From an uncultured beta proteobacterium (GTDB lineage Bacteria > Pseudomonadota > Gammaproteobacteria > Burkholderiales > SG8-39), in the NCBI GenBank assembly GCA_902826155.1, contig CADEDU010000083.1, positions 1 through 33,525 on the forward strand: DNA of 33,525 nucleotides, in the 5' to 3' direction. The notes beneath the pieces are model-generated. The model had not been told where the DNA came from. It saw nothing but the letters and a program-made list of their open reading frames with translations, and did not search any database. Position numbers and translations under genes: made by a program. Positions 7,548 through 17,178 of this stretch are shown here, piece by piece (the first letter of the stretch is position 1; every line of letters begins with the position of its first letter).

Positions 7548-7946
7548 CTACTCGACGCGACGCTTGCCGCCGCCCCCGCCCTTGCCCGCGTTGCCGGTGA
7601 AATCGAAGACCACGCTCATGTTGGCAACGACCGGCACTTCTTTGCGGTACGAGAACGACACGTCGTAGCCATTGCCGGTCTTGGTGAGCTCGAGGTCCTT
7701 GCCGGTGATCGCCGCGATGTACCCGACCTCGGCATGACGATCGAAGGCATTTCGGATCTCTGGCGGGGTCTTGGTCAGATCGCCGTTCGCGGCCATCGAG
7801 CTGACCGCCTTCTTGACGCCGAAATATTCCACCCACGCCGGCGTGATCTTGAATCCGAACGCCACTGCCAGGGCGAGCAGAAAAAGAATGATTACGAGTC
7901 CGACCAGGGTGATACCGGCCTGCTTGGTGCGAGTTGCTCGGAGCAT
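7548..7946 (-). CDS. DUF4845 family single-pass membrane protein
   Basis: This 132-residue protein has one N-terminal transmembrane segment (about 12-32) and a soluble domain that probably lies in the periplasm, ending in a glycine/arginine tail (AGKGGGGGKRRVE). Position between lepB and rnc, size and the segment FKITPAWVEYFGVKKAV identify it as the DUF4845 family, whose function is unknown to me. The N-terminus KQAGITLVGLVIILFLLALA resembles a type IV pilin class III leader (short basic stretch, Gly, then ITLxxL and a hydrophobic helix) but has Gly where pilins have Glu at +5. It is in the lepB-rnc operon, 56 nt after lepB and 115 nt before rnc. Confidence 0.85.
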   Translation of the reverse strand: MLRATRTKQAGITLVGLVIILFLLALAVAFGFKITPAWVEYFGVKKAVSSMAANGDLTKTPPEIRNAFDRHAEVGYIAAITGKDLELTKTGNGYDVSFSYRKEVPVVANMSVVFDFTGNAGKGGGGGKRRVE

Positions 7947-8002
7947 GGTTGCGCTCTCAGGAGATCACCGCCGAGCGGCCTGCGAGCAACCGCGTCAGCG
8001 AT

Positions 8003-8902
8003 TCATTGGAAGCCGCCGAATCGGCTGAGCTCCCCGAAATTGAACCAGATGAAGAACGCCCTACCCACGATGTTCTCATCCGGAACGAACCCCCAGACGC
8101 GACTGTCCTGGCTGTTGTCACGGTTGTCACCCATCACGAAGTAGTGGCCAGGCGGAACGGTACATGTGACGCCTTCCCGGGAGTAATTGCACTTTTCACG
8201 GTGCGGAAACTGTTCCCCCGGTCCCAGCAGCGGCGGTGCGTCATCTTCGATCAACAGCAAGTGCGATTTGTCACTCAGCGTTTCCCGGTACTGCTTGAGG
8301 AAGGTCACCTGCTTGCGATTTGAGAAATCGCCCGCGGCCTCGCGCTTGACCTCCGTGCCGTTGATGGTCAGGCGCTTGTTGATGTAGGCGATCTGATCGC
8401 CGGGCAATCCGACGACGCGCTTGATGTAGTCGACGCTGGTGTCGCGCGGATAGCGGAATACGATCACGTCCCCGCGCGCAGGCTGTCCGATATCGAGCAC
8501 CTTCTGATTCACGATCGGCAACCGGATCCCGTAAGTGAATTTGTTCACCAGGATGAAATCGCCCACGATCAGCGTCGGAAGCATCGAGCCGGAGGGGATC
8601 TTGAACGGCTCGACCAGAAACGAACGCAACAGGAAAACGATCAGAATCACCGGAAAGAAACTCTTGGAGTACTCCACCCACCAGGGCTCGCGATAGCGCT
8701 TTGCCAGCGCTTCCTGCGCCGCTTCGCTCCGCGCGGTGAACTCCCGATCGGTCTCACCGCCTTTTCGCGCCAGAGCGGTTCGCATCGCAGCGGAGTCTTC
8801 GCTCGACCTGGCGTTGCGGGTCTTCGCGAGAAACTGTCGATCGATCCAGGTCACGATGCCGGTGACGACCAGCAGCACAAACAAGATCAGCGCGAAGTTC
8901 AT
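8003..8902 (-). CDS. lepB: Signal peptidase I
   Basis: LepB cleaves signal peptides from exported proteins at the outer face of the inner membrane. The product has 299 residues from the ATG at 8902, which is preceded by a Shine-Dalgarno sequence AGGAAAGG at 8 nt; the frame is open further upstream, but that extension lacks family features. Two transmembrane segments (about 3-20 and 82-97) precede the catalytic region: IPSGSM with Ser106, then RGDVIVFRYP and DYIKRVVGLPGD with general base Lys161. MGDNRDNSQDSR near the C-terminus is the conserved box E. It follows lepA by 53 nt in the usual lepA-lepB order. Confidence 0.96.
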   Translation of the reverse strand: MNFALILFVLLVVTGIVTWIDRQFLAKTRNARSSEDSAAMRTALARKGGETDREFTARSEAAQEALAKRYREPWWVEYSKSFFPVILIVFLLRSFLVEPFKIPSGSMLPTLIVGDFILVNKFTYGIRLPIVNQKVLDIGQPARGDVIVFRYPRDTSVDYIKRVVGLPGDQIAYINKRLTINGTEVKREAAGDFSNRKQVTFLKQYRETLSDKSHLLLIEDDAPPLLGPGEQFPHREKCNYSREGVTCTVPPGHYFVMGDNRDNSQDSRVWGFVPDENIVGRAFFIWFNFGELSRFGGFQ

Positions 8903-8955
8903 CGAGGATGCCTTTCCTGTGTCCGATAGCAGTCGAGCGGCCAGCGCCGGGCCGC

Positions 8956-10749
<1,794 letters not shown>

Positions 10750-10819
10750 CGAAGGCGGGGACCCGGCCACACGCCCCGGTTGAACACGGGTCGAGCGGGC
10801 ATGAGCAAAGCCGACGATT

Positions 10820-11086
10820 CTAGCTGAACTGACTCAGGTACTCGCGGACTCGATCGTGCTTCAAGTGGTAATGACAAAGTTCGAGGTCACCGGCGGTGAG
10901 CACCGGTACCCATTCCCCGAACTTGTCCTGCAGAACCAGATCGGTGTCCACATCAATGATCTGCAGCGCGACGCGCGAACCCGCGAGCAAGCCACGAAGT
11001 TCATCTTCCATGACGTCGCAGAGGTGGCAGCCTTCGCGCGAGTACATCGTGAGCACGACGCTAGGCGGATCGAGCGTCACCTTCAA
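10820..11086 (-). CDS. Glutaredoxin-like protein with CxxC motif
   Basis: This 88-residue, thioredoxin-fold-sized protein has a redox motif CHLC (Cys20 and Cys23) after the first strand ([10 protein letters not shown]). A VPVL segment matches the cis-proline region of glutaredoxins. It fits the small glutaredoxin-like family (DUF836-type) that sits between mucD and lepA in betaproteobacteria. The substrate is unknown; a role in thiol-disulfide exchange or as an electron carrier is inferred from the fold only. No signal peptide is present, so it should be cytoplasmic. It lies 48 nt after mucD and 70 nt before lepA. Confidence 0.8.
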   Translation of the reverse strand: MKVTLDPPSVVLTMYSREGCHLCDVMEDELRGLLAGSRVALQIIDVDTDLVLQDKFGEWVPVLTAGDLELCHYHLKHDRVREYLSQFS

Positions 11087-11134
11087 CGCCCCGTTTCGTG
11101 GATACCTGCCCGATTGCCCCTCGTGGCCTGCGTA

Positions 11135-12601
11135 TTAGCCTGCGCCTTCACCTCGTACCGTGGCGAAGATCGTGCTCTCGCCGCGACGGATCTGCAGCGT
11201 GACGGTCGTAGCCTTGTCCATCGAAGCGAGCAGTTTGTTCAACTGATCCGCACTCCGGATCTCGGTGCTCTGGCCTTTGGCGGTCAGCGCGAGGATTACA
11301 TCGCCGACGCGAACGTCGCCCCTGGGCGTCGCCCGCACCTCATCGACAACGGCTCCGCCGGGCACGCTCAGCCGCGATCGTTGCTCCGGCGAGAGATCGC
11401 TCACCACCAGACCGAGGCGGTTGGCCACGACCTCGGGCTGCGGCTTGCTGCGCTGAGTGCGAAGCGCGATCCGATCGTCGGGCAGTTCACCGACAGTGAC
11501 GGCCAGATCACGACTGCCTCCCTTGCGCCAGACCTGCACCGAGGACTTCGAACCCGGGCGGGTCGAGCCGACGATGCGCGGCAGGTCGCTCGAGTTGTTA
11601 ACCGATTTGCCGTCGAATTTCAGGATGATGTCGCCGGTCTCGATGCCGCCACGCTCCGCCGGTCCGCCCTTCTCCACTGAATTGACCAGCGCCCCCGCGG
11701 GCTTTTGAAGCCCGAACGACTCAGCCAGTTCCTTGGACACCTCCTGGATGACCACGCCGATCCGGCCGCGACTGACGCGACCGGTAGTGCGTAGCTGCCC
11801 CTGAATGTCCATGGCCACGTCGATCGGGATTGCGAACGACAGCCCCATGAAGCCGCCCGTCCGGCTGTAGATCTGCGAGTTGATGCCGATGACTTCGCCG
11901 CGCATGTTGAACAACGGCCCGCCCGAGTTGCCGGGATTGATCGCCACATCCGTCTGGATGAACGGAACGAAGTTCTCCTGAGGCAGCGACCGACCTTTCG
12001 CGCTGACGATGCCGGCGGTCACGGTATTCTCGAATCCGAACGGCGAGCCGATCGCCAGCACCCATTCGCCCACTTTGAGCTTGTTCGGATCGCCGAAGCG
12101 CACCGTAGGCAGGTTGGCGGCATCGATCTTGATCAGACCCACGTCGGTGCGCCGGTCAGTGCCGATCACCTTCGCCTTGAACTCGCGTTTGTCATTGAGC
12201 TTGACGGTGATCTCGTCGGCGTTCTCGACGACGTGGGCATTGGTCAGAACGTATCCGTCGGCGGAAATGATGAAGCCCGAGCCCAGCGAATTCTGCTCGA
12301 ACGGGCGCGGCGCGGGATTGGGGCTTTGGCCCGGCCCGGGTCGCGGCACGAAGCGCCGGAAGAACTCGTAGAAGGGGTCGTCTTCGTCGAGCTGCGGACC
12401 ACCAGGCGCTTGGCCCTGGCCCTGCCCCTGGGGCGTGCGAGGTTGACGGGCCTGAGTAGTGCTGATGTTCACCACGGTCGGGCCGTGATCGTCGACGAGC
12501 TTGGTGAAATCGGGAAGCTCGCGGGCCTGCGCGAATGCACCGGCACTGCCGCAGATCAACGCAGCGGCCACCGCGTTGGCGGCGAAGCGACTCAGAAACA
12601 T
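11135..12601 (-). CDS. mucD: Periplasmic serine protease, DegP/HtrA/MucD family
   Basis: This is a periplasmic quality-control protease and chaperone. The product has 488 residues from the ATG at 12601. The frame extends six codons to a TTG, but the ATG directly precedes a good signal peptide (1-26, ending AGAFAQA). The catalytic triad is His123 (TNAHVVENADE), Asp153 (RRTDVGLIK) and Ser226 (NPGNSGGPLF). Two PDZ domains follow, at about 265-360 and 385-485. A Gly/Gln/Pro-rich stretch (about 52-70 and 86-100) fills the LA-loop region. The gene follows rpoE-rseA-rseB, so sigma-E is the likely controller; I saw no separate sigma-E site in the 159-nt gap before it. Confidence 0.95.
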   Translation of the reverse strand: MFLSRFAANAVAAALICGSAGAFAQARELPDFTKLVDDHGPTVVNISTTQARQPRTPQGQGQGQAPGGPQLDEDDPFYEFFRRFVPRPGPGQSPNPAPRPFEQNSLGSGFIISADGYVLTNAHVVENADEITVKLNDKREFKAKVIGTDRRTDVGLIKIDAANLPTVRFGDPNKLKVGEWVLAIGSPFGFENTVTAGIVSAKGRSLPQENFVPFIQTDVAINPGNSGGPLFNMRGEVIGINSQIYSRTGGFMGLSFAIPIDVAMDIQGQLRTTGRVSRGRIGVVIQEVSKELAESFGLQKPAGALVNSVEKGGPAERGGIETGDIILKFDGKSVNNSSDLPRIVGSTRPGSKSSVQVWRKGGSRDLAVTVGELPDDRIALRTQRSKPQPEVVANRLGLVVSDLSPEQRSRLSVPGGAVVDEVRATPRGDVRVGDVILALTAKGQSTEIRSADQLNKLLASMDKATTVTLQIRRGESTIFATVRGEGAG

Positions 12602-12760
12602 GGTGTGTCTGCCACGCAAAGAGAAGTTGGGGAACGACTGAATGCGACCTGGACGTGCGGAACGGCCAACGACTGGGACGGTACGCGAAGTCCGCCCGGG
12701 ATCAGGCGCAAAGGAGCGGCACTTCCGTGGAGGATAGCTCGACCGGGCCGAATTGAGCCA

Positions 12761-13732
12761 TCACTTCGGGCGAAATTCCATGCCGTTTGCGATGCTGTGG
12801 ACGCACTCGGCCGGTACGTCGCCAACGACGGTCACCAGGTGCTCGCCCACGATGCGCGTGTACACGTTGATCGCCCCCTGGCGTGAGGCACCCATGGTTA
12901 CGGCCTCCGAGGTTCGCGCTGCCGCACGTTCGATGAAGATCGACACGGCGGCCATCCCGTCACTGAGCACGACCTGGCTGACATCGTTCACCGAGCCGAA
13001 GCGGCGCTTGACCTCCGCCAGCTTCTGAAAGCCCGGGGGGGTCTGCCCCAGGATCCATCCATGCTGAGCAATGTTCGTGGCGACGGCCCCGGATTCCTCG
13101 ACCCGCCACTCCCTCGCCTTGTTGGCGAATCGCGTGCGCAGCAACTCGCGCGGCACCTGTCCGCCGATCTTGATCTCGGTGAAAGTGAAGCTCTCGACCA
13201 CTTCGCGCGCCTGATCGAGCGCCTGCGCCCGCAGTACCATCTTCGAGCCGAGTTCGCCCCACAGCCGGTGCCCATAGCGCAGGTTGTCCTTGGGCTCGAG
13301 TTCCACCACCTGGCTGTCCATCCCGGCTACCCGCTCGATCGGCCCCTTACGCACCGTGTAGTGATCGGAAACGCCCGTGATACGAGTGGGCAGCACCGGC
13401 AGCAGCGGACGATCAGCCATCAGGCGTTCGACCTTCACCGTCCCGGAATTGGGCAGATAGCACTTGACCTCGTTGTTCACCCGAACGATTTCTCGCGGCG
13501 CACCATCGAGGACTTCGACCCGCTCCTGCACGCTGTTGCCGTCGACCAGGTGGGCGATGCGCGACGATTCCGATGATTGCCCGTTCTGGTACACGAACGT
13601 GCCGACGTAGTTCAGCTTTCGGGTCGCGTTGTACATGCGCTGCAGCAGTTCGAAGGCCTCGTCACGCGCTTGCGCGACCGCGAACGAACACTGCGACAAC
13701 ACTGCCAACGCCAACACGAATCGGCGCATCAC
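12761..13732 (-). CDS. rseB: Sigma-E factor regulatory protein RseB/MucB
   Basis: RseB binds the periplasmic part of the anti-sigma factor RseA and protects it from site-1 cleavage until envelope stress signals (mislocalised lipoproteins or LPS) displace it. The 323-residue product has a signal peptide (about 1-21, ending FAVAQA), then the large LolA-like N-domain (ELLQRMYNATRKLNYVGTFVYQ) and the smaller C-domain. GRFG-like RRFGSVNDVSQVVLSDGMAAVSIFIE is typical of the family. Its ATG overlaps the rseA stop by 4 nt (ATGA), so the two are likely translationally coupled. A gap of 159 nt without a gene separates it from mucD. Confidence 0.94.
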   Translation of the reverse strand: MMRRFVLALAVLSQCSFAVAQARDEAFELLQRMYNATRKLNYVGTFVYQNGQSSESSRIAHLVDGNSVQERVEVLDGAPREIVRVNNEVKCYLPNSGTVKVERLMADRPLLPVLPTRITGVSDHYTVRKGPIERVAGMDSQVVELEPKDNLRYGHRLWGELGSKMVLRAQALDQAREVVESFTFTEIKIGGQVPRELLRTRFANKAREWRVEESGAVATNIAQHGWILGQTPPGFQKLAEVKRRFGSVNDVSQVVLSDGMAAVSIFIERAAARTSEAVTMGASRQGAINVYTRIVGEHLVTVVGDVPAECVHSIANGMEFRPK

Positions 13733-14349
13733 CGGCCCTCGTGTCGCGCCGGCCGAACTCGATACGCGTGGGCGGCAGGTGCGAACCGCTGGTGGGCCCA
13801 GAGATAGTCATCCACCCCGTTCGCCACGGGAATCACGGCAGGCGGCAAGACGATCGCGGGCGCCGCAACCACCGCGGGGCCACTCGGTGCAGCCGTCACG
13901 ACTGGCGCAGAGGCCGTGGCCGGAACTGTCGTAGAGGTTTCAGGCGATGCGAGAACACCTACCTTGGCCGGAGCTGCCGTGTCGCTCACCTTCGCCAGGT
14001 TGGCTGGCTGAGTCAACAGTGTAGTGCTCGCCATCCAGCCGACGAATGCAACCGCGGCCACGCTCGCAGCAACAGGCATCGCCCATCGAGTCCCTCGGGA
14101 ACGCACTCGCTCCGGCGTCGGTCGGCTAGCGGCAGGCGCTATCACAGTGGGCTCAGCACCCAGGCGAGCCGCGAATTGAGCTCGGTCGATACCGGCTCCG
14201 GTCGTGCCCCGCAACGCATCGCCGATCAGGTGATACACGTCCCAAGAGTCGCGCAATTGTTCTTCGGTTCGCATTCGCCCAAGCAGCGACGACGATTCAG
14301 ACTCCGATGGGCTTTCCGCGTCGACGAGCGCCGATAGTTGTTCGTTCAT
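13729..14349 (-). CDS. rseA: Anti-sigma-E factor RseA/MucA
   Basis: RseA is a single-pass inner-membrane protein that holds sigma-E inactive with its cytoplasmic domain. The product has 206 residues from the ATG at 14349, which is preceded by AGAGGTGG at 7-8 nt; this decides against the longer frame to 14421. The cytoplasmic domain (1-88) begins MNEQLSALVDAES and contains the DSWDVYHLIGDALRG segment typical of the family. One transmembrane segment lies at about 89-112, followed by an Ala/Val/Pro-rich periplasmic tail. It begins 4 nt after the rpoE stop and overlaps rseB by 4 nt. Confidence 0.92.
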   Translation of the reverse strand: MNEQLSALVDAESPSESESSSLLGRMRTEEQLRDSWDVYHLIGDALRGTTGAGIDRAQFAARLGAEPTVIAPAASRPTPERVRSRGTRWAMPVAASVAAVAFVGWMASTTLLTQPANLAKVSDTAAPAKVGVLASPETSTTVPATASAPVVTAAPSGPAVVAAPAIVLPPAVIPVANGVDDYLWAHQRFAPAAHAYRVRPARHEGR

Positions 14350-14353
14350 GGGG

Positions 14354-14953
14354 CTACCACCTCTTGTCCTTACGTGTATCGAGTAACGGGCGCAAACGCT
14401 CGGCAATCGCCTCGCGCGCACGAAAGATGCGCGAGCGCACGGTGCCGATCGGGCAATTCATGATCGAAGCGATCTCTTCGTAGCTCAATCCTTCGATCTC
14501 GCGCAACGTGATGGCGGTTCGCAGCTCTTCGGGCAACTCGGCCATCGCGGAGTTGACCGTGCCGGCGATCTGCCTCGACATGAGAACGCTCTCGGGCGTG
14601 TTGATGTCGCGCAGTTGGTCAGCCTCTTCGAACGATTCGGCTTCGTCGGCATCGTGTTCGGTTGTGGTCGGGGCACGTCTGCCGGCGGCCACCAGATAGT
14701 TCTTGGCCGTGTTGATGCCGATACGATAAAGCCAAGTATAGAAGGCGCTGTCACCTCTGAATGACGGCAACGCGCGATACGCCTTGATAAATGCCTCTTG
14801 CGCCACGTCTTCCACCTCGGCCGGGTCTCGAATGAGTCGAGACAGCAACCTTGTCAGCTTGCGCTGGTATTTCGACACCAGCAGGTCGAACGCCGCCTTG
14901 TCGCCTTGCTGGGCGCGCTCGACGAGCTTCTGGTCGATTTCTCGATCGGACAT
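14354..14953 (-). CDS. rpoE: RNA polymerase sigma factor RpoE (sigma-E/AlgU)
   Basis: This ECF sigma factor directs the envelope-stress response. The 199-residue product is close to E. coli RpoE throughout: region 2 with VAQEAFIKAYRALPSF and RGDSAFYTWLYRI, and region 4 with LREIEGLSYEEIA and CPIGTVRSRIFRAREAI. The ATG at 14953 (MSDREIDQ) gives the usual N-terminus; a GTG four codons upstream is in frame but less likely. It heads the rpoE-rseA-rseB-mucD cluster, and a sigma-E-type promoter lies about 80 nt upstream, which implies positive autoregulation. Confidence 0.97.
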   Translation of the reverse strand: MSDREIDQKLVERAQQGDKAAFDLLVSKYQRKLTRLLSRLIRDPAEVEDVAQEAFIKAYRALPSFRGDSAFYTWLYRIGINTAKNYLVAAGRRAPTTTEHDADEAESFEEADQLRDINTPESVLMSRQIAGTVNSAMAELPEELRTAITLREIEGLSYEEIASIMNCPIGTVRSRIFRAREAIAERLRPLLDTRKDKRW

Positions 14954-15031
14954 GCCGGCTAGCACCGCGGCCGGTGGGCTGCTGCCCCGGTCCTTGCCGG
15001 CTCGCCGCCTCCGACCACCGATCGTTGCCCA

Positions 15032-15058
15032 TGTGACCAGAAACGACGGGCCGAGTTC
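15032..15058 (-). promoter_or_regulatory. Sigma-E-type promoter for rpoE
   Basis: On the minus strand GAACTC (plus 15053-15058) is followed after 16 nt by TCACA (plus 15032-15036). This matches the ECF sigma-E/AlgU pattern GAACTT-N16-TCnnA in sequence and spacing. Transcription would start near 15025, about 70 nt before the rpoE ATG. The site lies in the only sizeable gap (145 bp) between the fab genes and rpoE, so autoregulation by sigma-E is the simplest reading. Confidence 0.6.
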
Positions 15059-15098
15059 ATCCCGACCAGCGGGCTGTCACTGTCGATCGCGTCGCAGT

Positions 15099-15557
15099 TC
15101 ACGGATGGAAGGCCGAAACAGGGCCATTCGATGCGAGCGAAGCCGTGCTCGGGCGGTGGACGAGGTAGACGCGCAATGCGTGCAAGTCGCGCTCGGACTG
15201 ATCGCCGGCGAGCAATAGAAGGTTCTGCGGATTGCGGTTCGCCTCGGAGCGCACTTTCAGGGCCACCGCGACGCCCCCGATAACGCGATGGTCAAGCAGA
15301 TCGAGCCGCACGTCGGCGCCGCTGGCTGTTCGGCCCGTAAGAACGTCACCGGAAACCATCCGCAGCGCAACGAGTCGGTCGGGCCGAAACAAAGCGGAGA
15401 AGCTGGCAACGATGGCCAACACGCCGCCACAGAGGATGAGGGTCGCGGGCAACGGTGCCAACCAGCCGGCCGACACGATGGCGAGCAGTTGCGCGACCAC
15501 CGCCCCGACAGCTGCGCGCTTCGGTAGGGCGATCGTGATGAGGCTGGTGGTGTTCAA
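15099..15557 (-). CDS. YgfX-like small membrane protein
   Basis: The frame encodes about 152 residues with two closely spaced transmembrane segments (about 14-32 and 37-56), a soluble middle with SGDVLTGRTASGADVRLDLLD, and a C-terminal RNPQNLLLLAGDQ...DLHALRVYL stretch. This layout and ending match the YgfX (DUF1434-like) family found between fabF and rpoE in betaproteobacteria. E. coli YgfX has been linked to cell-division toxicity with SdhE, but that role should not be assumed here. No ATG fits. The best start is TTG at 15557, which overlaps the fabF stop as TTGA and keeps both membrane segments. Later GTG codons would remove part of the first segment. The frame upstream of 15557 is a shadow of fabF. 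Confidence 0.65.
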   Translation of the reverse strand: MNTTSLITIALPKRAAVGAVVAQLLAIVSAGWLAPLPATLILCGGVLAIVASFSALFRPDRLVALRMVSGDVLTGRTASGADVRLDLLDHRVIGGVAVALKVRSEANRNPQNLLLLAGDQSERDLHALRVYLVHRPSTASLASNGPVSAFHP

Positions 15558-16792
15558 GCCCGACTGAAGATCAGCGTGCCGTTCGTACCGCCGAAGCCGA
15601 ACGAGTTCGATAGCGCCGCCCGGATCGGCATGCGTCGTGCCTCGAGCGGCACGTAATCGAGATCGCAGGCGGGATCCTGCTTGAGAAGATTCGCGGTCGG
15701 TGGTGCGACCTGCTCGTACAGACCCATCACCGAAAACACCGCTTCGACACCGCCGGCGGCGCCGAGCAGATGACCCGTCATCGACTTGGTCGAACTCACC
15801 GCGAGGCGTTTCGCGTGCTCGCCGAACGTCGCCTTGATGGCAACGGTCTCGGCGATGTCGCCCAGCGGCGTCGATGTGCCGTGGGCATTGATGTAGTCGA
15901 CGTCCTCGGGATTCAGGCCGGCATTCCTCAGTGCGTTTCGCATGCAGCGCGCGGCACCATCTCCGTCTTCGCATGGCGCGGTCATGTGATAGGCATCAGC
16001 GCTCATGCCATACCCGGCGAGTTCGGCGTAGATGCGCGCCCCACGGCGCTTGGCCCGTTCCATCTCTTCGAGAATCAGCACGCCGGCGCCCTCGCCCAAC
16101 ACGAAGCCATCACGGTCCACGTCCCAGGGGCGGCTCGCCGTGGCGGGGTCGTCGTTGCGCGTGGATAGCGCGCGCATCGCGGCGAACCCCCCGAGACCGA
16201 GCGGGCTCACCGTGGACTCCGAACCACCTGCGACCATGACGTCGGCATCGCCATACTCGATCAAGCGCCCCGCCTCGCCGATGCAGTGATTCGAAGTCGT
16301 GCAAGCCGTGACGATCGCCAGATTGGGGCCTTTGAGGCCGTACATGATCGAGAGCTGTCCGGCGATCATGTTGATAATGCTGCCGGGCACGAAGAACGGC
16401 GAGATCTTCCGCGGTCCGCCTTTCAGATACGCGTCGTGCTGCTCTTCGATCCCAGGCAGACCACCAATACCCGATCCGATGACGCAGCCGATGCGCTCAC
16501 GATTCTCCTTGTCGAGATCGATGCCGCAGTCCTTGAGCGCCTGAACCGACGCCGCCAGCCCGTAGTGCACGAAGGTATCGAAGCGACGCGCTTCCTTCGG
16601 CGAAAGATACGGCGCGACATCGAAGCCGCGAACTTCGCCCGCGATCTGGGACGAGAACGCGCCAGCGTCGAATCGGGAGATGCGCCCGATACCGGACTTG
16701 GCAGCAACAACGTTGCCCCAGGCCTCGGCAACCGAGTTGCCGACCGGGGCGACTATGCCGAGCCCGGTGATGGCGACGCGCCGACGCGACAT
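15554..16792 (-). CDS. fabF: 3-oxoacyl-[acyl-carrier-protein] synthase II
   Basis: FabF condenses malonyl-ACP with long-chain acyl-ACP in fatty-acid elongation and controls the C16:1 to C18:1 step. The 412-residue product has the thiolase fold with nucleophile Cys164 (VTACTTSNH), His304 (NAHGTSTPLGD), Lys336 and His341 (STKSMTGHLLGAAGG), and the C-terminal SNSFGFGGTNGTLIF. These Cys-His-His residues define a condensing enzyme of the KASI/KASII class. It lies 50 nt downstream of acpP, as in many proteobacteria, and its stop codon overlaps the TTG start of the YgfX-like gene. Confidence 0.97.
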   Translation of the reverse strand: MSRRRVAITGLGIVAPVGNSVAEAWGNVVAAKSGIGRISRFDAGAFSSQIAGEVRGFDVAPYLSPKEARRFDTFVHYGLAASVQALKDCGIDLDKENRERIGCVIGSGIGGLPGIEEQHDAYLKGGPRKISPFFVPGSIINMIAGQLSIMYGLKGPNLAIVTACTTSNHCIGEAGRLIEYGDADVMVAGGSESTVSPLGLGGFAAMRALSTRNDDPATASRPWDVDRDGFVLGEGAGVLILEEMERAKRRGARIYAELAGYGMSADAYHMTAPCEDGDGAARCMRNALRNAGLNPEDVDYINAHGTSTPLGDIAETVAIKATFGEHAKRLAVSSTKSMTGHLLGAAGGVEAVFSVMGLYEQVAPPTANLLKQDPACDLDYVPLEARRMPIRAALSNSFGFGGTNGTLIFSRA

Positions 16793-16842
16793 CGTGACTG
16801 GATACCGATTAGTGCCGGGCCGCAGCGAGACCAGAGGTGCGA

Positions 16843-17085
16843 TCAGCCCTTCTTGGCGCGGCTATTGATGTAGTCGATGGCCTGCTGGACCGTGGTGATC
16901 TTCTCCGCTTCCTCGTCGGGGATCTCGGTCTCGAATTCTTCTTCCAGGGCCATCACGAGTTCTACCGTGTCGAGCGAGTCCGCGCCCAAATCGTCCACGA
17001 ACGAAGACTCGTTCTTGATCTCCGCTTCGTTGACACCGAGTTGCTCGGCGACGATTTTCTTGACGCGTTGGTCGACGTTGTCCAT
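16843..17085 (-). CDS. acpP: Acyl carrier protein
   Basis: AcpP carries growing acyl chains on a 4'-phosphopantetheine arm. The 80-residue acidic product has the attachment site Ser37 in [19 protein letters not shown]. The ATG at 17085 follows a strong ribosome-binding site (AAGGAGAAGGAG, 7 nt upstream), which excludes the longer frame to 17136. The strong site fits the high abundance of ACP. It sits between fabG (93 nt away) and fabF (50 nt). AcpS, encoded at 4659-5048 in this window, would modify it. Confidence 0.97.
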   Translation of the reverse strand: MDNVDQRVKKIVAEQLGVNEAEIKNESSFVDDLGADSLDTVELVMALEEEFETEIPDEEAEKITTVQQAIDYINSRAKKG

Positions 17086-17178
17086 CAGGGAGCTCCTTCT
17101 CCTTTTATCCGCACGGCGGCACGCGTCGTACCGCAACGCGCGGGGGCGGATTGTATCAGCGTTATAGCCGATGATCGA

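Noticed and set aside
13571..14337. Plus-strand frame of 254 codons opposite rseA/rseB
   Set aside because: Antisense to rseB and rseA, which have correct lengths, ribosome-binding sites and domain order; the product is Arg/Ser-rich shadow sequence.
15558..15974. Upstream extension of the YgfX-like frame into fabF
   Set aside because: It lies fully inside fabF on the same strand in another frame and is Arg-rich shadow sequence. The membrane protein starts at the fabF stop.
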